63,447 nt of DNA from positions 1 to 63,447 of the forward strand of contig JAHBNG010000083.1 in the NCBI GenBank assembly GCA_019217005.1. Reading direction: 5' to 3'. Shown here one piece after another: positions 27,721 to 38,749 of this stretch (positions within the stretch are counted from its first letter, which is position 1; every line of letters begins with the position of its first letter). The stretch is from Chloroflexi bacterium TSY. Lineage in GTDB: Bacteria; Chloroflexota; Anaerolineae; Caldilineales; Caldilineaceae. Below the pieces are notes generated by a model. It saw nothing but the letters and a program-made list of their open reading frames with translations, was not told the origin of the DNA and did no database searches. The position numbers and the translations under genes were made by a program.

Positions 27721-28836
27721 CTATTCTGCTGGTAACGTGAAGTAAAAAGTACTCCCTTGCCCCAATTCGCTCTCAACCCCAGCTTCACCACCAAGCTTAT
27801 TCACAATGCGCTTGACAATGGAAAGCCCTAATCCATACCCTTTCGCTCTCGATTGATCCAAGCGCATGAATTCTGTAAAAAGTCGCTCTTGAGCCTCTGG
27901 CGAAATGCCTGGACCGTTATCTCTAACCCAAAAACGTATCATTTGGTCACTTTGGGGCGTAGCTCCCAACTCCAGACGTGGTGGTTTGCCACCATATTTG
28001 ATCCCGTTGCTGAGATAGTTGGACCACACTTCTGAGAGCCAAGAGGCATAACCCACTGCCGAAGGCCATTCTGTTGGTCCTATCAATTCGACACGAGAAG
28101 ACTCGATCATGTGCGCCAAACGAATCCTCACATCTTCAAGCACATCTGTCATCATGACAGGCACCGTTGCCACATCCTCTTTACGTATCTGGGCCATGAG
28201 CAGTAATTCGTTGATGATATTTGTTACCTGCATACCGGATTTCTTGATCCGATTAATTCGATCTTGGCTTTGCTCATCAAGCACCTCACGCTCAGTCAGA
28301 TTTAATTGTAGCAGATCCAAACCCAAGACGACATTGGATATAGGATTGGCTATATCATGAGCAACTGTGTGGGCAAATGCGTCCAATTCTCCGATCAGCT
28401 TATCGCGTTCCTCAATCTCATACTGCAAGCTACGCTGTAGATCGCGAATAGTCATATGGGTTTTGATGCGCGCCAGGACCTCTTCCATACGTATCGGTTT
28501 GGTGACATAATCAACTGCTCCCACTTGTAACCCCTTCACAACGTCATAGACATCATCTAGGGCGCTGACAAAGATCACGGGAATCTCGCGCGTCACCTCT
28601 TCGTTTTTCAGTTGCTTGCAGACTTCGTAGCCATCTATTTCAGGCATACGAATATCGAGTAGGATCAGATCAGGCGGTTTGGCATTGGCTAACATCAATG
28701 CCGTCTGACCATTCGGGGCGGCTCGCACCTTGTAGCTATGCTCAGAGAGCATATCACGCAAGACCTGAAGATTGTTCAGATTGTCATCTACGATTAAGAT
28801 ATCTCCTCGGGTTTGATCGGGTTGATTGCGAATCAT
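27721..28836 (-). CDS. Response regulator-histidine kinase hybrid (REC-HisKA-HATPase)
   Basis: Cytoplasmic two-component hybrid of 371 residues. An N-terminal receiver (about 10-130) has Asp-Asp in 'LIVDDN', phospho-Asp in 'LILLDIRMPEIDG' and Lys in 'YVTKPIR'. A short coiled coil leads to the HisKA box 'FAHTVAHDIANPISN' (about 160) and an ATPase with 'NYLSNGIKYG' (N box), 'VRDNGPGIS' (G1) and 'GYGLGLSIV' (G2). There is no membrane segment or sensor domain, so it is likely to be fed by a partner kinase. The neighbouring, now broken, giant kinase gene (28984-34029, same strand, 147 nt upstream) is the obvious candidate. Confidence 0.93.
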   Translation of the reverse strand: MIRNQPDQTRGDILIVDDNLNNLQVLRDMLSEHSYKVRAAPNGQTALMLANAKPPDLILLDIRMPEIDGYEVCKQLKNEEVTREIPVIFVSALDDVYDVVKGLQVGAVDYVTKPIRMEEVLARIKTHMTIRDLQRSLQYEIEERDKLIGELDAFAHTVAHDIANPISNVVLGLDLLQLNLTEREVLDEQSQDRINRIKKSGMQVTNIINELLLMAQIRKEDVATVPVMMTDVLEDVRIRLAHMIESSRVELIGPTEWPSAVGYASWLSEVWSNYLSNGIKYGGKPPRLELGATPQSDQMIRFWVRDNGPGISPEAQERLFTEFMRLDQSRAKGYGLGLSIVKRIVNKLGGEAGVESELGQGSTFYFTLPAE

Positions 28837-31199
28837 AGTTCCTCATTTCCAATACGCACCACACTTGAACCAAATCGGCCAACTTAATACCTAAGCAAAT
28901 CACTTTTTGTACATTGGACAAGTAGTCGCTGAACGTGACAAGATGAAAGGATGAATCAACATTCATCTCAATCATCCTATCCTTTAAGTTTGGTCGTCGG
29001 AATGATTTTGAGTTAAGGCGACCAACTTATCAAATCGGAACTGTTGAACCAATTTGGTGAGTGGTGGCGCCAGCTGTGAATGTTTATCCTCAATTTGATC
29101 GATCAAAAGCAGAAGCTGCTCCATTTCGCCTTGAATAGCAGCATTATGTAGGTCGGTTAGCCAGGTTGATGGTAAGCAAGCCAAAGCTTCGGGTGTCAGC
29201 GCCATTAGTTCAGAGGAGCGCTTGTTCGGCTTGGCCAGGGTCGTTTCTTCATAGATATAGCGCACGCCGAGATGTTTCTCCATCTTCTCGAAGATCTCAT
29301 CCGCTCGAAATGGTTTGCGCACAAAATCATCGCATCCATTGGAGAGGATCATAGTCCGATCTTCCTCAAAGACACTGGCAGTTAATGCGATTACGGTTGT
29401 GGCTTGCCCCCGAGCAGTGGCTTTGATCTGCTGAGTCGCTTCGTACCCATTCAGTATGGGCATACGCATATCCATCCAAATCAAATGGGGGTGCCAACGC
29501 TCATATAGGTCAACTGCTTGCTGTCCGTTTTCTGCTTCGAAGATGGTCAAGCCCACGCTCTCCAACAATTTGCTCAACAATACGCGACTCTCAACATTGT
29601 CGTCAACAATCAAGATACGGTAATCTGGCTGCCCAGGTGCAATTCCAATGACTTGACGTGTGGGGTGGGGAAGCTGGATGTCGGCGACATCGACCCGTTT
29701 AATCTGAATGTTAAACATAAAGATTGAGCCGCTTCCAAGTTGGCTATGTACACTGATATCGCCCCCCATCAACTGGACAAATTGGCGGCTGATGGGCAGC
29801 CCCAGACCGGTCCCTTCCTGTGCCCGTTGACCGCTTTTTGTTTGCGTAAATGCTTCAAAGAGTATCTCCTGTTCAGATGATGTCATGCCGATGCCACTAT
29901 CCTGTATTTCAAAGTGCAATGAGAGACGATCATCTGCACTAGAAGAGCTGGTCTCTTGTGGCTGGCAGCGACAACGTAAGGTAATTCCACCCTGTTCTGT
30001 AAATTTGACGGCATTGGTGAGTAAGTTGATCAGGATTTGGCGTAGCTTCCGTTGATCGGTCTCAATGAACTGAGGAACATTATCTGCCCGCTCACAGATA
30101 AGTTGTAGCCCTTTGTGTTCAGTGCGCAAACGCATCATCTCTTCTAACTCGTCCAGAGTACGATGCAGATCAAAGCGTGTCGGAACAAGATTTGTCTGCC
30201 CGGCCTCGATCTTGGAAAATTCGAGTACATCATTGATCAGTTCAAGCAGATGCGTACCACTACGACCGATAACGGCTAGATTGTCTCGTTGATGTTCCGG
30301 TAGTGCTCCATCTCGCTGCATCAACTGAGCAAACCCAAGAATCGCATTCAGAGGTGTGCGTAACTCGTGGCTCATATTGGTTAGAAATGCGTTTTGGCCT
30401 GATTGGCAACCTCTGCTGCATCTTTGGCTTGCTCAAGCTCTTGCGTCCGTTGTTCGACCAATCCTTCTAAGGATTCCTCCACTTTTTTGCGTTCGGCTAC
30501 TTCTTGTTGAACTGTATGATATAAGACCGCATTCTCTAAAGAGATGGCGGCTTGTGTGCAAAGAAGTTTCAAGACCTCAACTCGATGTTCTGGAAAAGCA
30601 TCTGTGGTCTGATTATTTTCTAGATAGAGAAGACCGACCAAATGGTTCTGTTTCGTAAAAGGCAAACAAAGGACAGACTGTATGTGATGATCATTTAAGT
30701 ACGATTCGCTGCCAAAGCGGCTGTCTTGCTGTGCATTCCCCAAAATGACAGGTTCCTGCGTACGCGATACGTAATTGACAATGGCCTGCGAGATGTCGGG
30801 ATATTCGCTCACGGGTCGCCCCTGTTCGACCTGGATCTGCGTAGAATCCACCGTGTGTTCCGCCCCGACGACGAGCTGTCCATCGCGATGCAGAAGCAGC
30901 ACGCCTGATTCTGCCCCAGCATTTTCGATCAGAAGTTGCATCAACTGCGTTAATAATTTCTCCAACTCGATCTCGCTCGATATGGCTTGGGTGGCTTTGA
31001 TGACTGCGGCCAGATCGAGCGTTGCATTGGATGATAGAGTTGTTGTTGCGCGCAAGAGCGTATTTGTGCTCAAATGTGTCTGGCTAGGAACACCAAAAAA
31101 CTGGGGAAAAGCTTCTTCCAAATTCTGTACCTTTGTTACAGCTTTCCATTGTCGATAGCCGTCATAGGCTTCACGCAGATAAACCTGGGCAACTTTAGG

Positions 31200-32701
31200 A
31201 CTTTACTTTCTGGTAAAGGCTTGAGTGACAAAGGGCAAACCGAAAGGGGCGGAAAAAAGAATCCACCCTGAAAAAACGGGATAAAATGTAAAAATAGTGC
31301 TCGGCTAGTTTAAGCAGCGGCATTGAGGCGGCGATGAGCGAGAACGCCTTTAGGGAAATGGTGTGAAACCGAGGCCTTTTTCCGAAAGTCAGGGTCGAGT
31401 TGGTCAGGAGTTGGAAAAAGAGCACTCGAGAGAACACGGCGCAGCCTGCCGGGAGTGGATTGAGGCTCTCGAGCCCAGTAGCCAGTCGGTATGGGAGGAA
31501 GAGAAGCGGCTAAATGGGAAAGAAGATTGCCAGCCAGCAGCCCCAGTTCAGGTAAGCGGAAACAAGCCTCATCGGCATGAACAAATTGACGATGTAAGCC
31601 AATCATCTGCTTGGAAGCCAAGGGGGGGGGGAGGTTCAACAGGCCAGCGTTCCAGGTAGACAAGATAAATGGTTTCAGGCTGCAAAGTCATAACGGTCGC
31701 CAAAACCAAAGGTGTGTTGTAGGCCGGATCCTGAATGACGTAAATCGAGTAGGTACGGTTGGCTGTATCCACCTTGGTTGTTCTGGGGACGAGATTGTGC
31801 CATGCTTGATAGCAAATCAGGCGACCACTATAGAGAAAGCGACCAGACGAGTCCGGAGTTGTAGCCTCGAGTCGCTTTCCCTTATAGCTGCGAGAGAGAG
31901 CGGACGCACAATATCACCATATTCAGGTGGTCTGCCTTTTTCTTTGCGTTTGGGGAACTCATTGCGGCGCACTGTGCAGTTAATGGCTTCCCGCAGGACA
32001 AATCGGTCTATGCCGCTTTCTAGCATTTCTCTGATTGTAAACCCGGCATCGACCACCGCCACTTCGTCTGACTCCAGTGATTTCTTCGTCTCTTTCAGCA
32101 GCTTTTTCCGAAACTCACTTTCCTTTGTTCCAACCGTGCATCTCATGATTGCCTTGAGCAGTGGCACTCGCTTCCCGCCTATCTCCCCCGAGCTTATCAT
32201 CACTCCAAAGATGAGCGCGCAATGCCCGACGAGCCGTTGAGTTATAGAGTCGGTTCACTTTCCCTTGCAGCTTCGGTCGCCAGAACCCTGTGATATCTAT
32301 GCTTTTCACTCGGTACCCTTCTAACTTTTTTGCCTCCCATTCCCTTTCCACTTCTTCTTGCCACGACCCCAGCAGACTTGTGATATCCCATGATCCATAT
32401 CGAGCTCCACCAGCTTCGCCGGAGCTCCTCATCTTCAAACCCGCTTTCTTTCAATGCGCTATGGATTGCTCCTCGACTTTTCAGAAACGACCCATTCAGC
32501 ATTGCCCACATCAGACGCATTACATTTACGTTTGTTCCCATCGGCGTTACTTGCAATACATTCATCAGTACTGCTATAGTTATTTCTGGCGCGGTTAGCA
32601 TTCCTTCCTCCTTTTTGGGTTCTCTACCTTTAGGATGAACTGCTAACCGCTTTTTGTCACATTTCTCACCTCATCTCTTTTCTTTTACCAGAAAGTAAAG
32701 T
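31200..32701 (-). mobile_element. 1,502-bp insertion sequence inside the giant kinase gene
   Basis: The perfect 18-bp terminal inverted repeats ACTTTACTTTCTGGTAAA (31200-31217) and the reverse complement ending at 32701 enclose a decayed transposase on the - strand. No target duplication is seen, in keeping with an adjacent deletion of the host gene. A run of nine G (31622-31630) falls within the transposase. Family not recognised. Confidence 0.8.
31310..32601 (-). pseudogene. Decayed DDE-type transposase of the 1,502-bp IS
   Basis: AAGGAGGAAGGA precedes ATG at 32601 ('MLTAPEITIAVLMN'). The product can be followed through at least three frames: 'GYHKSAG'/'YGSWDITSLLGSWQEEVE', 'KSIDITGFWRPKL', 'VAVVDAGFTIREMLESGIDRF', 'YVIQDPAYNTPLVLATVM', 'ERWPVE' and the end 'AHRRLNAAA' at 31310. 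'SIDITGFWRP', 'VVDAGF' and 'YLERWPVE' look like the three DDE blocks. The nine-base G tract marks one of the frameshifts. It cannot produce a complete transposase. Confidence 0.7.
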
Positions 32702-34029
32702 ATAAAGCTTAATAGGAGCAAGTTGAAACGATTGCGGGTCTCCTCAGTCTCAAGTTCAGGTGGCACAGGCTGGGGACCAATGATCAGCTCTAGTTCTGGA
32801 ATCACATCGATAAGGACTTTCCCATTTGCGCCAAGCATATCGAGCAACTGGCTGCGCCACTGTTGAATTGCGGCATCGCTCTCGGTGAGGATATGATGGA
32901 TCAACTCCCGAAAGGCCTGATAGAAAGGCATATATGGTGTATGGCGCTGAAACTGCTCGAACTTACCAGATACAAAATAGCCTCCCTGCTCAGTTAAGGG
33001 TTTGTATAGCTCTTGAACCAGGACTGACTTCCCGATGCCTGCATGGCCCGCCACCAATATCATTTCACAGGTTCCCTGGCGTACCCTTTCAAAGCCTTCC
33101 AACAACATTTCGGTCTCATCTTGACGGCCACAAAGCTTCTGAGGAATTGAAAATCGATCCGATGAATCTGCTTGCGCGATAGCGGATAACGTGATCTGTC
33201 TGTACTGACCCCACTGCTCTCGACATAAGCTCAGATCGGCTTTAAGTCCACGGGCAGATTGGTAACGAGCATCAGGGCTTTTCGCCATCAACTTGAGGAT
33301 GATCTCGGATAGAATTGGGGGAATCTCAGGTCGCAAAAGGTGAACGGCCGCTGCGGGTTTTGCCAGATGCGCATGGACAACTTCTAATGGATCTGTATTA
33401 TCAAATGGTGGGCAACCAGTTAAGAGTTCGTAGAACGTCACACCCAAGCTGTAGAGGTCGGTACGATAATCGACAGAGCGGTTCATACGTCCCGTCTGCT
33501 CGGGCGACATATAGAGCAAAGTGCCTTCCAATACATCGGGATTGCGAAAAGCTGGATTTTCACGCGGCAGCACAGTAGAGATGCCAAAGTCAATCAGTTT
33601 CAGTTGACCTGTATTAGGATTGAGAACAATATTAGCAGGGTTGATATCCTTATGGGTCACCTGTCGTTGATGAACTTGCTCCAAAATATCGGTGAGTTCA
33701 ACGGCCATATCAAAAAAATTGTCCAGATCGATCTGCCCTGCCACTCCCAATTGAGTGAGTGAGTCTCCACCAAAATCTTCCACAATCATGACCCACTGAG
33801 ACAGGTCTGATTTCAGTGCATAGACATCGACCACACCCGTCAAATCCAGGCTGTCCGTGATCTCATATTCTCGCCTAAACTGGGCGATGGTCTCGAGCGA
33901 CGGATGGGCTTCTTGCAGAACTTTTAGGATGACAGGACGATCGTCGGTTAAATGGACTGCCCGATAGACAGCCGTGCGCGTACTCACATAGATCTGAACG
34001 CCAATGTCATATCCTGTTATATCTAACAT

Positions 34030-34795
34030 ATCTGTATTTCAATTCTGTCAGACCGTATGGAGGAATTTTGTTATAGTTTGGGTATAACAAACGTGCTCAG
34101 GTGGAGACCCGTTCGGCTCGCTCTGGGACTAGCTCAGATCAGGATTTGTCAGCACGATTGGTCGAAGCCAGTACTCTTATGCGCAAGCAGTACCTGCTGG
34201 GTCTCGCATTGGGTGCATTTTACGTTGGGGACAAGTGTTGCCAAGGGGACGATTAGACCCATTCGACTTCGCTCGGGGCAGACTTTGTCAGGATCGGGTT
34301 AAAGCGTTGGCTAACTAGCAGACCTGCACCTTCTCTACCTGTAAGTACCGAATCTGATAGGTCTCACCGACGCGATGGACATCGTCAAACCACTTTCACT
34401 GCTTTGACCCCAAAATGCAAGACACCCTCTCTTGTATATTTACTTCAAATGAGCCTTCTATTTGTGTCTCCAACAAAATCGTATCATGTGACCCCATTGA
34501 TTGTATATAGGACTAAAGTACTGTTTGAGGGATCGCTCTCCAATCCAAAAACCTTGATTCCAACTCTCGTTTTATATAAGTTTGTTTTCACCCTCTGCGC
34601 AAAGGCATTATTGATAAGTTATTAAATATTCCAAATCTGCCCTCCGCGAGTATAATTGAATAGAACCGAACAGAATGCCCGGTTCCACCTAACCTTGCGC
34701 TCACCATGATCATATCTTTTCTGTGAACATCTGTAGATAATGCGGATTGTATTTGTGTACTGCGTGAGTTGCTCATTCTCAACGGGCTCAAGATC
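34030..34795. other. Intergenic region upstream of divergent genes
   Basis: No convincing gene. Two degenerate copies of a sequence like TTCGRCTCGCTCTGGGACTA ..TCAGGAT occur at about 34107-34146 and 34259-34295. The region should hold the promoters of the kinase (leftward) and of the rhamnogalacturonan-lyase-like gene (rightward). Confidence 0.4.
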
Positions 34796-37051
34796 ATGAA
34801 CACCCTCTACTTTGAAAAACTCTCTCAATTTGGCAGGCTGGCCGAACCAGTCACTGTTAGCATTCCATTTGCGCAAGGCAGATTGCGTGATCCACACCAT
34901 CTCAATATCAAGGAGGGAGATCGGAGCCTGCCAATCCAGACGCATCCACTGGCGAAATGGAGCGATGGCAGCATCAAGTGGTTATTGGTACACCTCCAGC
35001 CCGATCTGCCTGGAAATCTGTCCAAAACTCTTCAAGTCGATATTAACGAAACCCCAAGATCTTACAGACCGGATGTCCCGGCCTCAGTCGTGACAGTCCA
35101 AGAAAATGCTGAGGGAATCCAGGTCGCCACGGGAAGCCTATCTTTCTTCGTGCCGCGGTCTGGTTTTCTTCCCATCATGAATGTTGCCTTATACGGACGG
35201 GCTCTTTGGGACGAATCACCGTTTCAAGGCTTTTTGCTCAAGGTAGACGACCAATTGCTCACTTCATCGACAGCTCCAGTGTCACTTAAGATTGAAGAGA
35301 GTGGACCATTGCGCGCCGTCATATTAGTGACGGGCAAACATCGTTCCCTGGACGGCCAGGAATATATCGATCTGTATGGACGCATTGAGGCTTATGCCGG
35401 GAAATCCTATATTCATATCGAGCATCAATTTATTCACACAGAAGAGGCGGCTGAACTGACATTACAGGGCCTTGCATTGAACTTTCAACCAGAGAATACA
35501 AGGTCATCTAAGCTTGCGCTTGGTCAAGGCTGGTATCGTACCCAGATCGAAGAGAGTGATTCAGCGGTCGAGATGGCCCTCACCACCGAAACCATGCTCT
35601 ACCAGTCCAACGAACACTTCATCGACTCCTACTATGGAGATTTCTGGGTCGATTGGTGCGATGATCAGGGAGGGCTTACGCTCTCGATTCACCAAGCGCA
35701 TCAGAACTTCCCCAAGACATTGCGAGTTGACGCCTCTGGCATTACTTGCTCACTCTATCCTGAAGATGCACCGCCGGCACCCGTACTCCAGGGGATGGGC
35801 AAAACCCATAGGATTCAATTGCACTTTCATGAAGCCGATACACCATTGAGCGAATGCAGTACACGCAGCCTTCAATTTCAATTACCTGATCGTCCGTCAT
35901 TAGATCGTGATTGGTTTCGCGCGAACAATCCTTGGCGCGAAAGTTTCTTCCCTGATCAATTACCTGGCCGCCTCATGACCTATTTGAATCAGCTACACGA
36001 TGGACGACCCAAAGCATTGGGCATGTTCCACTTTGGCGATGCTCCGGATTCTGGCTACACGGACCAGGGGCGGGGGCAGGGTGAGAACGTTTGGGTGAAC
36101 AACGAGTATGACCGGCCCCATTGTTGTACCCTGTTTTATGGTCTCACGGGTCAACGACGCACCCTCGATTCTGCACTGGTCTGTGCTCGACATTGGCTCG
36201 ATGTTGACTTTTGTCACTATAGTCCAGATCCATTGGTGCATGGCGGGCTCAAGATTCATACTCGCTACCATGTCACTGGCGGCGTGATCCCATCCCATGA
36301 GTGGACGGAAGGATTTCTCGACTACTATTTTCTAACTGGACGTCGTGAGGGGTTAGAAGCGGCTAAATCGGTGGCTGAAAACATACTGCGTCACATGGCT
36401 CTGCCGGTGATGAGCCAACCGGGTGAAGCAGCCGTCCGTGAAGGTGGGTGGACGTTGCGTGCACTGGTAGGGATGTATTTGGGGACCGGCGAGGAACGTT
36501 GGCGAACGGAGGCAACACGTATCGTTGAGATGTTTTTGGAGTGGTTTGAAGAGTATGGTGCGCTGCTAGCGCCTTATACCAGTCACACCATGCCTCGCGT
36601 GCCCTTTATGATTTCGCTAACGGTCAATTCATTCGTTCGTTATCTACTGATCAACTCTGATGATGCGCTTAAAGCTCGCGTGGAAAAACTGATTGTGGCC
36701 ACAATGGATGATCTGATCGAACATTGCATTGGCCCCGATGGCATCTTTTACTATAAGGAGTTACCTTCTCTACAACGGACGGCACCTACACCCCACGTAT
36801 TGGACGCGCTAACGTATGCTTATCGCATCACGGATGACGAGGAGTATCTCAAAGTGGCGACACGACAATTTGCTGCGTTGGTTGCCCAGCCCATTGGCTC
36901 AGGAGACGGAGCCAAATATGCTGACCCGAGTGGCGCTGTCATTGCGGGACGAGGCGGCGGGCGGATCTTTGCGGATAAGTACACGTCGTTGGTTCTTTTC
37001 GCTGGTGCAGCAGCTCCGTTGGGACTGTTGGATTGGTTTGATTATCCGTAG
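34796..37051 (+). CDS. Exo-rhamnogalacturonan lyase-like protein (PcRGLX/YetA family)
   Basis: A 751-residue protein resembling YetA/PcRGLX proteins (polysaccharide lyase family 26), which degrade the rhamnogalacturonan I backbone of pectin. An N-terminal RIFT-type beta-barrel ('VSIPFAQGRLRDPHHL', 'LPIQTHPLAKWSDGSIKWLLV', about 15-75) is followed by a beta-rich middle. A C-terminal alpha/alpha-barrel-like part has 'HYSPDPLVHGGLKIHTRYH' and 'HEWTEGFLDYYFLTG'. The ATG at 34796 is preferred to TTG 34769. No signal peptide is seen, so it would act inside the cell on imported oligomers. A KduD-like dehydrogenase at 42623 could belong to the same pathway. Catalytic residues were not assigned. Confidence 0.8.
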   Translation: MNTLYFEKLSQFGRLAEPVTVSIPFAQGRLRDPHHLNIKEGDRSLPIQTHPLAKWSDGSIKWLLVHLQPDLPGNLSKTLQVDINETPRSYRPDVPASVVTVQENAEGIQVATGSLSFFVPRSGFLPIMNVALYGRALWDESPFQGFLLKVDDQLLTSSTAPVSLKIEESGPLRAVILVTGKHRSLDGQEYIDLYGRIEAYAGKSYIHIEHQFIHTEEAAELTLQGLALNFQPENTRSSKLALGQGWYRTQIEESDSAVEMALTTETMLYQSNEHFIDSYYGDFWVDWCDDQGGLTLSIHQAHQNFPKTLRVDASGITCSLYPEDAPPAPVLQGMGKTHRIQLHFHEADTPLSECSTRSLQFQLPDRPSLDRDWFRANNPWRESFFPDQLPGRLMTYLNQLHDGRPKALGMFHFGDAPDSGYTDQGRGQGENVWVNNEYDRPHCCTLFYGLTGQRRTLDSALVCARHWLDVDFCHYSPDPLVHGGLKIHTRYHVTGGVIPSHEWTEGFLDYYFLTGRREGLEAAKSVAENILRHMALPVMSQPGEAAVREGGWTLRALVGMYLGTGEERWRTEATRIVEMFLEWFEEYGALLAPYTSHTMPRVPFMISLTVNSFVRYLLINSDDALKARVEKLIVATMDDLIEHCIGPDGIFYYKELPSLQRTAPTPHVLDALTYAYRITDDEEYLKVATRQFAALVAQPIGSGDGAKYADPSGAVIAGRGGGRIFADKYTSLVLFAGAAAPLGLLDWFDYP

Positions 37052-37088
37052 AGTGTAAAAGGAGCATAACTATTCAGGTTGTCCCCGA

Positions 37089-37169
37089 AGGTGACAGTCA
37101 CTAGTATCATAGGAAAGGGCAGGTTAGGAACAATTCTGGCTCGCTTTGTGTGAAAAGTGACTGTCACCT
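37089..37169. repeat. 81-bp palindromic element with 14-bp perfect arms
   Basis: AGGTGACAGTCACT (37089-37102) and AGTGACTGTCACCT (37156-37169). The arms are themselves nearly palindromic (GTGACAGTCAC), as in the nested element at 15514-15690. It lies just upstream of the DUF3052 gene. Confidence 0.6.
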
Positions 37170-37211
37170 CCTCGTTCGGTGTAGCAAGGTGAACTGTTAC
37201 AAAGGAGCAGT

Positions 37212-37619
37212 ATGGCTGGATATTCTGGAACACCATTATTCAAAAAGCTGGGCATTAAAAATGGCTTCAAGATATATGTAAAGAATGCTCCGCAGAATTA
37301 TGAAGCGTTGATTGCGCCCATACCCGATCAAGTGAAAATATTGAACCGCCTATCAAAAGATATCGACCTCATCCACTTCTTTACCACAAGTAAGAACGAA
37401 TTGTGTTCAAATATTGACACGATGATGTCTAGAATCAAACTAGACGGAATGATTTGGGTCTCTTGGCCCAAGAAATCATCCAAGGTCCCAACAGATATGA
37501 CAGAAGATGTGATTCGGGAAGTAATCCTGCCCCTAGGATTGGTTGACACAAAAGTATGTGCTGTAGATGATATTTGGTCGGGGTTAAAGTTGGTCATCCG
37601 GAAAGAGAACAGGGCATAA
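37212..37619 (+). CDS. DUF3052 family protein
   Basis: Small soluble protein (135 residues) matching the DUF3052 pattern: 'MAGYSGTPLFKKLGIK' at the N terminus, 'DLIHFFTTSKNEL', 'GMIWVSWPKK', 'DMTEDVIREVILPLGLVDTKVCAVDDIWSGLKLV' across the C-terminal half (quoted in parts, about residues 95-130). AAAGGAG precedes the ATG by 6 nt. The function of the family is unknown; it is widespread as a stand-alone gene. Confidence 0.9.
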   Translation: MAGYSGTPLFKKLGIKNGFKIYVKNAPQNYEALIAPIPDQVKILNRLSKDIDLIHFFTTSKNELCSNIDTMMSRIKLDGMIWVSWPKKSSKVPTDMTEDVIREVILPLGLVDTKVCAVDDIWSGLKLVIRKENRA

Positions 37620-37637
37620 TTGAGCTCGAATATGAAG

Positions 37638-37717
37638 GCAGTGTGTTCCAAAGTGTGCAAATGAAGACCGCCTAGTCAGAGAGCCCGCTCCATTTACACA
37701 CTTTGCGGTTCACACTC
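37638..37717. repeat. 80-bp palindromic repeat, family P1 (copy 3), flanked by a direct repeat
   Basis: Arms GCAGTGTGTTCCAAAGTGTG and the complement ending CTTTGCGGTTCACACTC. GAATATGAA occurs immediately before the element (37628-37636) and immediately after it (37718-37726), the best target duplication in this family. It lies in the leader of the quinone oxidoreductase gene. Confidence 0.8.
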
Positions 37718-37741
37718 GAATATGAACCGAGAGAGGTCACC

Positions 37742-38717
37742 ATGAAAGCAGTCCTTTGCAAAGAATTAGGACCACCAGAAAAGTTGGTCATTAAAGAAAT
37801 CTCCTCACTTACTCCTGCTGCCAATGAAGTTCGCGTTGCTGTTCATGCTTGTGGGCTGAATTTTGCTGATATCCTAATCATCGAGGGGAAATACCAGGAG
37901 CGGCCAGATTTACCCTTCACTCCTGGCTCCGAGTTTAGTGGCGAGATCTTGGAAGTGGGTGCTGGTGTTACTGGTATCAAACCTGGGGATCGGGTGATGG
38001 CTCGCGGGCGTGGTGGCTATGCGGAAGAGGCCATTGCCCCAGCAAATAGCGTCATCAAAATCTCGGATGCTATGAGCTATGAGGAGGCGGCAGGCTTTGC
38101 CGTGGCCTACGGCACGTCCCATATGGGGCTCGATCGACGTGCCAATCTGAAAGTGGGCGAAACGTTGCTGGTGCATGGTGCATCGGGTGGTGTTGGATTG
38201 GCTGCTGTGGAGATAGGCAAAGCGATGGGTGCCACGGTCATCGCCACTGCAAGCACAGCCCAGAAGTTGGCCGTTGCGCAAGAGCATGGGGCCGATCATT
38301 TGATCAACTACACCGAAGGGGAATTCCGCCAGAAAGTAAAAGATCTAACTGATGGCAAAGGGGCAGACGTCATCTATGATCCAGTTGGCGGTGATATCTT
38401 TGATCAATCGTTACGCTGTATCAATTGGGAAGGACGTATCATAGTGGTTGGATTTGCAGCGGGACGAATTCCGCAAGCGCCCATGAACATTGTGCTCGTC
38501 AAAAAATATCAGTTTGATTGGTCTCTTTTGGGGAAACTATGGCCGCTTCGATCCAGCAAGAATGCGACGATCGCTCGATACACTTGTGGAATGGTATGAC
38601 CAAGGCAAGCTCAAACCGCACATTTCGACCGTCTATCCGCTAGAACAAGTGGCGGCCGCCCTAAATGAGTTTCACCAGCGCAGCGTCGTGGGTAAAATCA
38701 TCTTGAAAACACGTTAA
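37742..38717 (+). pseudogene. NADPH:quinone oxidoreductase-like MDR protein, frameshifted in an A-run
   Basis: Zinc-free medium-chain reductase. The start ATG 37742 follows GAGAGAGG. Motifs are 'GLNFADILIIEG', 'PFTPGSEFSGEI', 'VHGASGGVGLAAVEIGKAMGA' (nucleotide site) and 'VIYDPVGGDIF'. At 38501-38506 a run of six A takes the reading from 'NIVLVK' into a short wrong frame ending at 38599. With five A the protein would continue 'VKNISLIGLFWGNYGRFDP' to '..VVGKIILKTR' at 38717, the normal family ending (about 325 residues). Either a real loss of function or a homopolymer sequencing error. Confidence 0.85.
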
Positions 38718-38749
38718 CTGGTTGCTGGTTATTGGTTGCTGGTTGCTCT

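Larger units (their letters stand above)
28984..34029 (-). pseudogene. Giant Ser/Thr kinase-ATPase-GAF-histidine kinase-REC gene, destroyed
   Basis: Remnant of a trifunctional signalling kinase (usual length about 1,800-2,000 residues). From 34029 it encodes a Ser/Thr kinase ('HKDINPANIVL', 'LIDFGIS') and the start of a predicted ATPase ('GHAGIGKSVLVQ'), then stops at 'LLLLSFI' where a 1.5-kb IS begins. Beyond the IS (from 31199) the frame resumes at 'AQVYLREAYDGYRQW', a point that in relatives lies some 700-800 residues later, so a large middle part was deleted. A GAF domain follows, then a 1-nt loss in an A-run at about 30390 ('NQAKTHF-stop' instead of ..'NMSHELRTP'). The HisKA/HATPase ('MSHELRTPLN') and a receiver ('LIWMDMRMP') lie at 28984-30375. 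Function is certainly lost as one polypeptide. Confidence 0.88.

Noticed and set aside
31622..31630. Nine-base G tract as a phase-variation switch
   Set aside because: It lies in a transposase that is already broken at several other places, so switching would have no effect.
31310..32601. Several medium ORFs on the + strand within 31.3-32.6 kb (for example 209 codons from 31611)
   Set aside because: They are antisense to a decayed transposase whose - strand product shows recognisable blocks, a ribosome binding site and terminal repeats; the + strand products are Ser/Arg-rich nonsense.
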